Assembly (NCBI GenBank): GCA_037968895.1
Contig: JBBKWJ010000021.1
Coordinates: 1-36,930, forward strand
Length of the DNA: 36,930 bases
Reading direction: 5' to 3'
Source: JBBKWJ01 sp037968895
GTDB taxonomy: Bacteria; Actinomycetota; Acidimicrobiia; Acidimicrobiales; SZUA-35
Position 1 is the first letter of the stretch. The number at the start of each line of letters is the position of its first letter. The notes under the pieces are model-generated. The model searched no databases. It saw only the letters and a program-made list of their open reading frames with translations, and was not told the origin of the DNA. Shown here piece by piece: positions 8,479-16,623 of the stretch. The translations under genes and the position numbers were made by a program.

Positions 8479-9830
8479 GGCCGTTGCTCCTGTCGTTCGT
8501 CGTCATCTGCTTCGAGCCCCGACTGGCGCTCCTGAATTTGCCGCAAGCGCGCCATCACTTCTGCTTCGTAGCCCCACGCGGTCGGTTCATAGTAGCGCCG
8601 AGTGGCAACGTCGTCGGGTCGGTAGTCCTGAGCAACCCACGAGTTGTCGTGAGAATGGGGGTAGTCGTAGCCTTCTCCGTGGCCAAGGCTTGAGGCGCCC
8701 CGGTAGCTGCCATCGCGGAGATGCATCGGCACCTCACCAGCCGGCAGGTTCTGCACGTCTTCCATCGCCCGGTTGAGTCCGATGTAGGCCGCGTTTGACT
8801 TTGGCGCAGTGGCGAGGTGAACGACAGCGTGCGCAAGATTGATTCTGGCTTCAGGCAGCCCAACGAACTCGACTGCGTGTGCAGCCGCCGTCGCAACCGT
8901 CAAGGACATCGGGTCACCCATGCCGACATCTTCAGACGCAAGCACCACGAGACGGCGCGCAATGAAGCGAGCATCTTCGCCCGCTGAGAGCATCCGAGCG
9001 AGCCAATAGAGACCAGCGTCGGGGTCTGAGCCACGAATCGACTTGATGAACGCGCTGATGATGTCGTAGTGCTCGTCGCGTCCATATCGCAGCGCCTTCA
9101 AATCGGTTGCCCCTTCGGCGTGGGCCAGCGTCACCTCGGCCAGAGCCACGTCGTCGTCACGCTCCGCGGCGGCCAGTGCCACGGCGACCTCAAGCGTGGT
9201 AAGCGCCTGCCGGCCGTCGCCAGACGCTCGACTCGCCAAGTATTCAAGGGCCTCGTCAGATGCAACGGCTCGCTCGGCCGTCAGGCCCCGCCTCAACAGC
9301 GTGATGATGTCGTCGACCTCGAGCAGCTCGAGACGAAACAGGGTAGATCGACTTCGCAGGGGCGCGTTTACCTCAAAGAACGGGTTCTCGGTTGTCGCTC
9401 CGATGAGAACGAGGACGCCAGACTCGACCGCAGGCAGCAACGCATCTTGCTGCGCTTTGTTAAACCGGTGGACTTCGTCGAGAAAAAGAATGGTGCCTCG
9501 GTCGTACTGTCCAAGGCGGGCTTCAGCCCCCGCGATCACCTCGCGTACGTCCTTAACTGTTGCCGACACCGCAGACAGCTGGATGAATTCTTTCGATGAG
9601 GCTTGAGCTATAAGGCGGGCGAGCGTCGTCTTTCCCGTACCGGGCGGACCCCACAACAACGCCGACGAAAGGCGGTCAGCCTCGACGAGTCGCCGAAGCG
9701 GCCGGCCAGGCCCTAAAAGGTGCTGCTGGCCAACGATCTCATTGATCGAGGCCGGCCGCAGCCGCGCTGCAAGCGGAGACCGCGCTTTCAATCGGTCCTT
9801 CGCAGCGCTTGCAAAGAGGTCGTCTACCAC
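8475..9830 (-). CDS. rarA: Replication-associated recombination protein A (AAA+ ATPase)
   Basis: RarA (MgsA in E. coli) is an AAA+ ATPase of the clamp-loader clade that acts at stalled replication forks. The 451-residue product carries Walker A at residues 61-68 (GPPGTGKT), Walker B around 114-120 (ILFLDEVHRF), sensor 1 (GATTENPFFEV), and a family-specific C-terminal domain (SAFIKSIRGSDPDAGLYWLARML and RRLVVLASEDVGMGDP). The start is GTG at 9830. A TAGCCT box ends 6 nt upstream, consistent with a leaderless transcript. It is the first gene of the rarA-DUF948-unknown-alaS-ruvX-mltG-aroE run. The divergent TetR gene lies beyond a 188-bp intergenic region. Confidence 0.94.
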   Translation of the reverse strand: MVDDLFASAAKDRLKARSPLAARLRPASINEIVGQQHLLGPGRPLRRLVEADRLSSALLWGPPGTGKTTLARLIAQASSKEFIQLSAVSATVKDVREVIAGAEARLGQYDRGTILFLDEVHRFNKAQQDALLPAVESGVLVLIGATTENPFFEVNAPLRSRSTLFRLELLEVDDIITLLRRGLTAERAVASDEALEYLASRASGDGRQALTTLEVAVALAAAERDDDVALAEVTLAHAEGATDLKALRYGRDEHYDIISAFIKSIRGSDPDAGLYWLARMLSAGEDARFIARRLVVLASEDVGMGDPMSLTVATAAAHAVEFVGLPEARINLAHAVVHLATAPKSNAAYIGLNRAMEDVQNLPAGEVPMHLRDGSYRGASSLGHGEGYDYPHSHDNSWVAQDYRPDDVATRRYYEPTAWGYEAEVMARLRQIQERQSGLEADDDERQEQRP

Positions 9831-9891
9831 CGTTCGAGGCTAGCCCCGGAAGGTGGCGCCTTCGTCGTGATCCGCATGAAGCAGCTGCGTT

Positions 9892-9953
9892 ATGACAATA
9901 TAGTTCAAATTCGTAGTTATATGTAGACCACGTTGAGTATGCAGTGCTACTCT
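9892..9953 (+). promoter_or_regulatory. Candidate promoter and operator region of the TetR pair
   Basis: The 9831-10018 intergenic region holds an AT-rich patch. ATGACA (9892-9897) resembles a -35 box, with TAGTTA/TTATAT about 16-19 bp downstream as a possible -10. Just downstream is an imperfect palindrome with arms GAGTA (9935-9939) and TACTC (9948-9952), a size and position that would suit a TetR-family operator. Autoregulation is inferred from layout only. Confidence 0.3.
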
Positions 9954-10018
9954 GCGTGATCTTGATCTCCCTGTGAGTTCATGCGCTGAAAGGGCGTCAA
10001 TCCACAACCAGGGTCAAA

Positions 10019-10723
10019 TTGGCCGAAATCAATGAAACGGTGTCGATGGCAGTCGCCAGCAGTGCTACCAAACCGAGCGATCTCGCAGCTCGCATCATGT
10101 CGTCTGTCTCGCTCGATCTTCGCACGCTCGGCCACCCCGTAAATCGAGTCACTATCGAGTGCGCCGCGGCCAAGGCCAATGTCAGCCCTTCAACCGTTGC
10201 AAGCCAAGCTGGCAGCACTGAACGGTTCAGACAGCTCCTCCAGCTCCGACTTGTCGAGCAGATGCAAGTTCGCCCTGGTCCATCAACATGGGACGCCCTG
10301 CATCAGGCCTTACGCCAGAACCTCCCTGTCTTGTCCGGCCTCTCAGAGGTCTGCGTGGCTCGCATCGGTGAGATTCGCAGCGACCGTGCGTTTCCATTCG
10401 TAATGGGCGCGTTCACTGGACTCGACATTCCCGAGATGCCGGCCACGATCGATCGGGCAATCATCGGCGTAGGACGCGAGCTCACTCCGCTGCTCATGAC
10501 CATCCTTGCCGCCAATGGCATTAACCGTCCTGCGTTCATTGATGACCGGGAGGTGTTCGAAGCAGTTGCCCTGTCGATCTTTTCAGGGGTGCTGCGCGAA
10601 TTCATCGCGCCGCCCACCTACAACTGGCGACAAGAGACGATCCATGGGTCGGCCGACATTCTCGTCGTTGCTCTCAGCACACGCCTCGGCGTTTCGCTTC
10701 CGGACCCCTTGAGCAGATCATGA
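10019..10723 (+). CDS. TetR-family-like transcriptional regulator (first of pair)
   Basis: The 234-residue protein has a helix-turn-helix around residues 45-75 (VTIECAAAKANVSPSTV then STERFRQLLQ) and a helical C-terminal region of the size of a TetR ligand-binding and dimerisation domain. The HTH is less canonical than that of its neighbour, lacking the usual tyrosine-containing recognition helix (normally TLYxHF). The longest start is TTG 10019; an ATG at 10046 is an alternative, and only a weak AGGG precedes the TTG. It overlaps the next gene by 4 bp (ATGA). No metabolic target gene is adjacent, so the effector and regulon cannot be read from here. Confidence 0.65.
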   Translation: MAEINETVSMAVASSATKPSDLAARIMSSVSLDLRTLGHPVNRVTIECAAAKANVSPSTVASQAGSTERFRQLLQLRLVEQMQVRPGPSTWDALHQALRQNLPVLSGLSEVCVARIGEIRSDRAFPFVMGAFTGLDIPEMPATIDRAIIGVGRELTPLLMTILAANGINRPAFIDDREVFEAVALSIFSGVLREFIAPPTYNWRQETIHGSADILVVALSTRLGVSLPDPLSRS

Positions 10724-11367
10724 CCATCGGATACGAAAGCGAGTCGGCGTTAGAAAGCGCTCTCGAAGCGGCGGCCGAAATGGTGCTCGCCGGTGAAAAC
10801 CCGCCGACCACTTCATTATCGATCGGCGACGTCTGCCGCTCCGCTGGCGTCGGTGTCTCCGCGTTTTACCGTGCGTTCGGAACCGCAGAAACATTCAACC
10901 TTGACGTCGTTGCCGCGTCGGTGAAAGCAGCATCGCTGGCGAGTGACCGAGCCTTCTTTGCGAGCCTTGAGACCAATGTTGCGCCAAACGACTTGGCTGC
11001 GGCGAACCCATACCGGCTCTATATCGACCGGTACACACAAACGATCCCTGATGACCTCGAGGATCCGATGACGCCACTTTGGGCCTGGCTTTCCCACGAT
11101 GAGGTCGCCGAATCGATTACGCACGCTGCGTTCCAGCTTCTTGAGCGGCGAACTGGTGTCTACGAACTCCTCATTGAGGTGATGGGCGGCGAGATCAACG
11201 ACGGGATGTCGAGCCAGGCGATAGCTGGCATCCACATGGCGATTGGCAAGTGCCTCGAACTCTACGGCACAGCAGTTGAGGGCCCGGATCGGGAGCGAAT
11301 TCGAGCCCTTGAAGGCGATCTTCTCTACGCCACCCTCGCCGGTTCCGTTCACCAAGCGATTGGGTAG
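10720..11367 (+). CDS. TetR-family transcriptional regulator (second of pair)
   Basis: The 215-residue protein has a clear TetR-type HTH at about residues 33-58 (LSIGDVCRSAGVGVSAFYRAF). The segment SAFYRAFGTAETF corresponds to the recognition helix and following conserved turn. The remainder is helical, as expected for a ligand-binding domain. The ATG overlaps the stop of the preceding regulator, so the two are made together and could form heterodimers, though this is inference. The stop is followed by an 8-bp stem-loop (11376-11400) that may end the transcript. Confidence 0.8.
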   Translation: MTIGYESESALESALEAAAEMVLAGENPPTTSLSIGDVCRSAGVGVSAFYRAFGTAETFNLDVVAASVKAASLASDRAFFASLETNVAPNDLAAANPYRLYIDRYTQTIPDDLEDPMTPLWAWLSHDEVAESITHAAFQLLERRTGVYELLIEVMGGEINDGMSSQAIAGIHMAIGKCLELYGTAVEGPDRERIRALEGDLLYATLAGSVHQAIG

Positions 11368-11375
11368 GGCCGGCA

Positions 11376-11400
11376 GAAGACAGGCCGCCGCGCTGTCTTC
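11376..11400 (+). terminator. Possible terminator hairpin after the TetR pair
   Basis: Arms GAAGACAG (11376-11383) and CTGTCTTC (11393-11400) pair perfectly around a 9-nt GC-rich loop, 8 nt past the second TetR stop. No U-tract follows, so activity is uncertain. A second small hairpin, GGGTCA/TGACCC, lies at 11408-11422. I see nothing else convincing in the 11368-11584 gap. A short open frame at 11491 has a GAGGA upstream, but it overlaps the next gene and has no recognisable content. Confidence 0.35.
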
Positions 11401-11584
11401 CACAATCGGGTCAAAGTGACCCAACGACCGTCGATGCGGTCCGGCCCCGGCGACATGTTAGCGACAGCCGAACCAAATTGAGGAATAATCATGCGAGATT
11501 CCGTGATGATGTTCCCCTTGGCGCTTTTCCTGACCTTGCACGCCTCCGCCACTGAGACCGAGGTTGCACCTAGCATGGCCACCT

Positions 11585-12262
11585 ATGACTGCCGCACTTC
11601 GCTACGCGCTCTATGCCTGGATCCTCGCCTCCGCGGTGGGGCTCGTTGTGCAACTCATCAGGCGGCGCATGTTCGCGAAGGCGCAAACAAACACTGACGC
11701 GGTTGATGCAGCGAGTTCGTCCACTCGCGAAGCGACAGAATCACCTGAGTCGGCGAGCGAACCGGCTCCGATCCCGGAGCGAGGAACCGCAGGATCAACT
11801 GCCGTCGCAGAGGTCGCACCAGCTGAGACCAAAGCCGTCGATAGTGACGCGGATCTGCCGCCTGCGTCCGGGGCGATTGCGACTGAGGAAAAACCACGAT
11901 CCTCAACCCCCGAGCCAATTGCCGCACTTTTGACCGGCATCCGGCTCCCCGCAAATCTCGAGCCCGTCGTGGCAGACGGCGTCGCCCCTAGCGACCACTA
12001 TTTGTGCCTTCACACAAAGGTGGCGACTCCCGAAGATGTGGGCATTGGCTTGGCCGAAGAACTCGAGCGGCTCGGCTACACCGTTATGGGGATCAGTGAA
12101 ACTGAAGCGGTTGCGGCCAGGGACGACGACGTCGTGTCGCTGCAGATCGATCCAGCTCCCGCTGAAACAGCTATCGCTGGAATCCGGCGCTTTCCTATGG
12201 CCTCGGTCGGCGATGTTGTCGTCGAGGTGTGGAGCGGAGCTGGCCCCAAGCCTGCAATCTAA
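11585..12262 (+). CDS. Unrecognised membrane-anchored protein
   Basis: I start this at ATG 11585 rather than an upstream TTG because the peptide then opens directly into a transmembrane helix (about residues 6-24, RYALYAWILASAVGLVVQL) followed by a basic RRR stop-transfer, giving 225 residues. A TAGCAT box lies 8 nt before this ATG. Residues about 35-110 are a Ser/Ala/Glu/Pro-rich linker. The C-terminal 110 residues look folded (LLTGIRLPANLEPVV, SDHYLCLHTKVATPEDVG, LAEELERLGYTVMGI) with alternating strands and helices. I recognise no family. By the positive-inside rule the C-terminal domain may face the cytoplasm. It converges on aspS across a hairpin. Confidence 0.65.
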   Translation: MTAALRYALYAWILASAVGLVVQLIRRRMFAKAQTNTDAVDAASSSTREATESPESASEPAPIPERGTAGSTAVAEVAPAETKAVDSDADLPPASGAIATEEKPRSSTPEPIAALLTGIRLPANLEPVVADGVAPSDHYLCLHTKVATPEDVGIGLAEELERLGYTVMGISETEAVAARDDDVVSLQIDPAPAETAIAGIRRFPMASVGDVVVEVWSGAGPKPAI

Positions 12263-12299
12263 AACGAACGGTTGGGGGTCTGACCCCGGACCGTTCGTT
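12263..12299. terminator. Bidirectional hairpin between the membrane protein gene and aspS
   Basis: Perfect 10-bp arms AACGAACGGT (12263-12272) and ACCGTTCGTT (12290-12299) enclose an inner GGGGT/ACCCC stem. The structure begins directly after the plus-strand stop codon and overlaps the aspS stop, so one stem could serve both converging genes. U-tracts are weak. Confidence 0.7.
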
Positions 12300-14028
12300 A
12301 GGTGGCGGGAGGAAGCAAGCGGAGGCCGAGTTCGTTGAGCTGGCCTTCGTCGACTACCGATGGAGCGCCAGTGAGTGGGTCGATGCCAGACTGAGGCTTC
12401 GGGAACGCAATGATCTCGCGAATGTTCTCTTCGCCCGCGAGGATCGCAGCGAGACGGTCGATGCCATACGCGAAGCCGCCATGCGGTGGCGCGCCGTATT
12501 TGAACGGGTCAAGGAAGAAGCCAAACCTGCGGTCGGCGTCTTCTTCACTAATACCGAGCATGCTGAACACCCGACGCTGGAGCGCTGGATCGTGGATTCT
12601 TATCGAGCCCGAACCGAGCTCCCAGCCATTGAGCACAAGATCGTACGCATGCGCTCGCACCGACATCGGATCTGATTCGAGCTTGTCGATGTCGTCGTGA
12701 TGGGGATGGCAGAACGCATGGTGACCCGGTTTCGGACGACCGCTTGCGTCGGTACCAACGAACAGCGGAAAGTCCATGACCCATACGTACTTGTATGGAC
12801 CCTGTGAAACTGGGGGCCGGGCCAGTCGGTTCCTCAGCTCACCAAGCACCTCGCACGTGGTCATCCACTCGTCGGCAATCATGAGGAGTAGGTCGCCGTG
12901 CTCTCCCCCGAGCGTCTCGACCAGCGCCGCCTGCTCGGACTCTGACATGAATTTGGCGACCGGCGAGTCAAGCGATTTGTCTTCGTTGACCCGCAGCCAA
13001 ACCATGCCTTTGGCCCCGTGTGATTTGGCAAAGTCGGTAAGAGCATCGAGCTTGTTGCGGCCGTATTCGTCGGAGCCGCCCTTGTAGTTGATGCCCTTGA
13101 TCGATCCGGCCGTTGAGAACGCCTTGAAGTCGGTCTCGGAGAAGATCGGGGTCAACTCAACAAGCTCCATTGCGAAGCGAAGGTCTGGCTTGTCTGAGCC
13201 GAAGCGATTCATCGCGTCGTGCCACGTGATGCGCTCTACAGGGTCTGGTCTGACACCGGTCACTGCTTCGGCTGCATCGAGGACCGACCGTTCAGCGGCG
13301 CTCAGAATGTCGTCGACGTCTGCGAAACTCATTTCCATATCGAGTTGCATGAACTCGTATTGCCGATCGGCCCGAAGATCTTCATCTCGCAAGCATTTAG
13401 CGATCTGGTAGTAGCGATCGAGGCCACCGACCATGAGCAACTGCTTGTAGAGCTGAGGCGACTGCGGAAGCGCGTAGAACTGGCCCGGCTGTTGGCGGCT
13501 CGGCACGAGGAACTCGCGGGCGCCCTCAGGAGTCGACGGCATAAGCATTGGCGTCTCAACGTCGACAAATCCTTGATCGGCCATGGCCGAACGAATGGCG
13601 GCGTTCACGGCGGAGCGAACCCGAAGGTTGCGCTGCATGCGCTCGCGTCGGAGGTCGATGTAGCGATGCTTGAGTCGGATCGATTCGTCGACTTCGTCGG
13701 CCCGATGATCGACAGGGAACGGAGGCGGCTCTGCGATCGAGTAGACCTCGACGTCGCAATCGTGGAGCTCGATGTCGCCAGTTGGCAGATCGGCGTTGAC
13801 GTTGCCGCCCTCTCGGGCCACCACCGTGCCGGTGATCTTGATGACGTATTCCTTGCGGACATCGACCGTATTGTCGACGACGCATTGGACAACGCCCGTG
13901 TGGTCACGAAGATCGACGAAGGCAAGATGCTCGCCGTGCTCACGGCGACGGTTCACCCAGCCAGTGACAGAAACGGTTTCGCCGATGTGTGCAGCACGAA
14001 GCTCGCCGCACATGTGGGTACGCATCAT
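12298..14028 (-). CDS. aspS: Aspartyl-tRNA synthetase
   Basis: AspRS attaches aspartate to tRNA-Asp; in bacteria without AsnRS it may also charge tRNA-Asn, which cannot be decided here. The 576-residue protein is of bacterial type: an N-terminal OB-fold anticodon-binding domain (VSVTGWVNRRREHGEHLAFVDLRD), class II motif 1 and flipping loop, motif 2 (YYQIAKCLRDEDLRADRQYE), the bacterial GAD insertion in the middle, and motif 3 near the C-terminus (GFAYGIDRLAAILAG). AAGGAG overlaps the hisS stop and lies 11 nt before the ATG at 14028. It is 8 bp downstream of hisS, and the hisS-aspS pairing is common in bacteria. Confidence 0.96.
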   Translation of the reverse strand: MMRTHMCGELRAAHIGETVSVTGWVNRRREHGEHLAFVDLRDHTGVVQCVVDNTVDVRKEYVIKITGTVVAREGGNVNADLPTGDIELHDCDVEVYSIAEPPPFPVDHRADEVDESIRLKHRYIDLRRERMQRNLRVRSAVNAAIRSAMADQGFVDVETPMLMPSTPEGAREFLVPSRQQPGQFYALPQSPQLYKQLLMVGGLDRYYQIAKCLRDEDLRADRQYEFMQLDMEMSFADVDDILSAAERSVLDAAEAVTGVRPDPVERITWHDAMNRFGSDKPDLRFAMELVELTPIFSETDFKAFSTAGSIKGINYKGGSDEYGRNKLDALTDFAKSHGAKGMVWLRVNEDKSLDSPVAKFMSESEQAALVETLGGEHGDLLLMIADEWMTTCEVLGELRNRLARPPVSQGPYKYVWVMDFPLFVGTDASGRPKPGHHAFCHPHHDDIDKLESDPMSVRAHAYDLVLNGWELGSGSIRIHDPALQRRVFSMLGISEEDADRRFGFFLDPFKYGAPPHGGFAYGIDRLAAILAGEENIREIIAFPKPQSGIDPLTGAPSVVDEGQLNELGLRLLPPAT

Positions 14029-14036
14029 GATGGGTA

Positions 14037-15311
14037 CTACTCCTTGGCGCCGAGAAGCTCGGCAATGGTTGAAATCATTTGGTCGCGGCGTACGGCCGCT
14101 TGTTCGCCTTGGCCCTGCATCGGCCGGATCGAGACCGATCCGCTCGCCATCTCGTCGTCGCCAACGATCACGGCCACCGGGGCATTCGACCGGTTCGCGG
14201 CCTTCATTTGGGCTTTCATCGAGCGGCCATCGAAGGCGCGGTCGGCACGGAAACCGGCTTGACGAAGTTCGTCAACGAGCACGAGTGCTGCGGGCGATTC
14301 GGCTGTGCAAACCACCCACACATCGATGCCTCGTTCTGGTGCGGCGAAGACGCCTTCGGCGTCGCAGGCGAGAAGAGTGCGCTCGACGCCGAGCGCGAAG
14401 CCAACACCAGGGTCTTCCGGTCCGCCGAGGTCGGCAACAAGGCCGTCGTAGCGGCCCCCTCCCCCAACCGCGTTTTGAGCTGCATCAAGCGAATCGGCGG
14501 CAAACTCGAAGGTTGTTCTGGTGTAGTAGTCGAGCCCACGAACGAGTCGAGGCGCCACGGTATAAGAAACTCCCAAGGCGTCGAGCCCGGTTGTCACCCT
14601 GTCGAACGCTGCACTCGCTTCGTGTGAAAGGTAGTCGGCCAGCACCGGCGCCGCCGCGACAAGCTCAGCGTCTTGAGGACGCTTTGAGTCGAGCACCCGG
14701 AGTGGGTTGAGTGACAGCGTGTGACGACTCTGTTCACTTAGCGCGTCGATATCACGTTCAAAGTGGTTGACGAGAGCTTCGAGATAACGAGGCCGGTCGG
14801 CCTTGTCGCCAAGGGAATTGATCAGCAGGCTCACATCGGTGAGTCCAAGGCGAGTATAGAAACGTGAAGCCATCGCAATGAGTTCGACGTCGACATCGGG
14901 ATCGTGGCTACCAATAACCTCGGCCCCAACCTGGTCGAACTGGCGATAGCGCCCCTTCTGCGGTTTCTCTTGACGGAAGTTTGGACCGTAGTACCAAGCC
15001 TTCCACGGCGTGATGGGCCGGCGCTCGGCGTAGACGCGACATATCGACGCGGTCTGCTCGGGCCGTAAGGCAATCTGGCGCCCACCCTTGTCTTCGAAGG
15101 AGTACAACTCCTTGCTCACCACATCGGTTGCTTCGCCGATGCGGACGAAGACTTGGATGTCTTCAAAGATTGGCGGCGTGACCTGGCCAAAACCTGCCTG
15201 AGACGCTTCGTCGGCAAAGATCGACACCAGGGATCGCATGCGATCGGTCTCGGGCGGGAGAAGATCGCGCGTGCCCGGAAGGGCCTGGAAGAGAGGCGTA
15301 GCCATGGGCAT
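14037..15311 (-). CDS. hisS: Histidyl-tRNA synthetase
   Basis: HisRS charges tRNA-His. The 424-residue protein shows class II motif 1 (LPGTRDLLPPE), motif 2 (WYYGPNFRQEKPQKGRYRQFDQVGAEVIG), the histidine-specific motifs (LVRGLDYYTRTTFEF), motif 3 (GFALGVERTLLA), and a C-terminal anticodon-binding domain with VAVIVGDDEMASG. ATG 15311 and ATG 15305 are both possible starts. A TAGCCT box on the minus strand at 15320-15315 would place a transcription start just before 15305, which favours the MATPLFQAL start. The divergent acyl-CoA dehydrogenase lies across a 121-bp promoter region. Confidence 0.96.
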   Translation of the reverse strand: MPMATPLFQALPGTRDLLPPETDRMRSLVSIFADEASQAGFGQVTPPIFEDIQVFVRIGEATDVVSKELYSFEDKGGRQIALRPEQTASICRVYAERRPITPWKAWYYGPNFRQEKPQKGRYRQFDQVGAEVIGSHDPDVDVELIAMASRFYTRLGLTDVSLLINSLGDKADRPRYLEALVNHFERDIDALSEQSRHTLSLNPLRVLDSKRPQDAELVAAAPVLADYLSHEASAAFDRVTTGLDALGVSYTVAPRLVRGLDYYTRTTFEFAADSLDAAQNAVGGGGRYDGLVADLGGPEDPGVGFALGVERTLLACDAEGVFAAPERGIDVWVVCTAESPAALVLVDELRQAGFRADRAFDGRSMKAQMKAANRSNAPVAVIVGDDEMASGSVSIRPMQGQGEQAAVRRDQMISTIAELLGAKE

Positions 15312-15398
15312 CTGAGGCTAGCGCCGACCTCCCCCTCTTGCAGGGAATTGGCCTCACCAGTTCATGCTCGCGACAGCGAGCCACCAAGCTCGCCGAAT

Positions 15399-15426
15399 TT
15401 GACGGGTTTAGCCCTAACGGTAATAT
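15399..15426 (+). promoter_or_regulatory. Sigma-70-type promoter with leaderless start for the acyl-CoA dehydrogenase
   Basis: TTGACG (15399-15404) and TAATAT (15421-15426) are separated by 16 bp. The -10 ends 6 nt before the ATG at 15433, so transcription should begin at or next to the start codon. No Shine-Dalgarno is present, as expected for a leaderless mRNA. Confidence 0.65.
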
Positions 15427-15432
15427 GCGCCC

Positions 15433-16623
15433 ATGAGCGTTACCGCCGTCGAACAAGCCACACAGTTCCTCGATGAGCATTGGAGCCATACGGTTGATCG
15501 CCACGAATGGGCGGTTGCGATGGTCGACAATGGCTGGTCGGCAATGCGGTGGCCCGTCGAATCCTGCGGCCGCGGCCTCTCCGACGACCAGGCAAAGGCA
15601 TGCGAAGAACTCTTTAGGGAGAGGAAAGTGCCCGGCACCGGCCAGGACCGATTCAATTTGTGGGCCGGCACGATGGTCCGGCATGGGTCAACTGAACTCA
15701 AGCAGGCCTTCATTCGTAGGCTGCTGCTCGACGAGGTGGCAATGTGCCTCCTCTATAGCGAGCCGGGCGCTGGGTCTGACCTCGCTGGCCTTCGCACTAC
15801 GGCCGTCAAAGATGGCGACGAGTGGATCATTACCGGTCAGAAAGTGTGGACCTCGGGCGGCAAAGATGCCGACTACGGGATGCTGATCGCTCGAACCGAT
15901 TGGGATCAACCAAAGCACCGCGGCATCACGTTCTTCTTCTTCCCTATGAAGCAGCCGGGCGTCGAGGTCCGCCCGCTCCGGCAAGCCACCGGCGATTCCC
16001 GCTTCAACGAGGTGTTCATCAGCGAGGCCCGTGTCCCAGACTCGCATCGCCTCGGCGACCTCAATGCCGGCTGGATGGTGCTGCAAACCGCCCTCGCCTA
16101 CGAACGGGCAGTGATGGGCATCACCAAAGTCTCGCCGTCTGGCAACAACGCAGAAGGCGCCACGGCGAAGGCCCATGGCATCATTCCCCGGCCAGACGTG
16201 TCGCTGGTTAACCTCGCGCACCGTGTCGGAAAAGCGAGCGATCCAATCATCCGCCAGCGCATCGCCAAGCTCTACTGCATCAAAATGGTGAACGAATGGA
16301 CTGGCACGAGAGCCACGACACAGATGAAGAAAGACGGTGCTTCGCCTCTCGTCTCGCTCGGCAAGCTAGCCATGTCAGAAATCTTGCACTCGGCTGGTCG
16401 CCTGCAAGGGCATCTACTCGGCAACGATGCCATGCTCGATGGCGACCAGCACCCTGAGTCCCGTGATGCGAACTACTCCCAACTAAACGCCTACTTCACT
16501 TCTATAGGCGGGGGCACCGATCAGATTCAACGGAACATTATTGGCGAGCGTGTCCTAGGCCTACCGAAAGAACCAGAGCCCGATCGTGCTCAACCGTTCC
16601 GCTTGACGAAAGCGAACGGTTAG
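15433..16623 (+). CDS. Acyl-CoA dehydrogenase family protein
   Basis: This is an FAD flavoenzyme that would introduce a trans-2,3 double bond into an acyl-CoA, passing electrons to ETF. The 396 residues follow the ACAD fold: a helical N-domain; the middle beta-domain with LLYSEPGAGSDLAGL (about 107-120) and WIITGQKVWTSGG (131-143), the FAD-contacting signatures; and a helical C-domain ending in GGGTDQIQRNIIGERVLGLP. The catalytic base position varies between subfamilies and I cannot assign it or the substrate. It is a lone plus-strand gene inserted between hisS and rel, so no pathway context is available. Its stop overlaps that of rel by 4 nt. Confidence 0.9.
   Translation: MSVTAVEQATQFLDEHWSHTVDRHEWAVAMVDNGWSAMRWPVESCGRGLSDDQAKACEELFRERKVPGTGQDRFNLWAGTMVRHGSTELKQAFIRRLLLDEVAMCLLYSEPGAGSDLAGLRTTAVKDGDEWIITGQKVWTSGGKDADYGMLIARTDWDQPKHRGITFFFFPMKQPGVEVRPLRQATGDSRFNEVFISEARVPDSHRLGDLNAGWMVLQTALAYERAVMGITKVSPSGNNAEGATAKAHGIIPRPDVSLVNLAHRVGKASDPIIRQRIAKLYCIKMVNEWTGTRATTQMKKDGASPLVSLGKLAMSEILHSAGRLQGHLLGNDAMLDGDQHPESRDANYSQLNAYFTSIGGGTDQIQRNIIGERVLGLPKEPEPDRAQPFRLTKANG
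16592..16621. terminator. Hairpin inside the convergent acyl-CoA dehydrogenase/rel ends
   Basis: Arms AACCGTTCCGCTT (16592-16604) and AAGCGAACGGTT (16610-16621) pair with one bulged C and a 5-nt loop. The stem covers the last codons of the plus-strand gene and the stop codons of both genes. The arm motif AACCGTTC/GAACGGTT is shared with the aspS-side hairpin. Confidence 0.55.

Noticed and set aside
11491..11697. A 68-codon frame with a GAGGA 6 nt upstream of its ATG
   Set aside because: Overlaps the membrane-protein gene for over 100 bp, ends in sequence that looks like an out-of-frame reading, and has no recognisable content.
13219..14262. A 347-codon open frame opposite aspS and hisS
   Set aside because: It crosses the ends of two conserved synthetase genes and shows no domain; antisense shadow.
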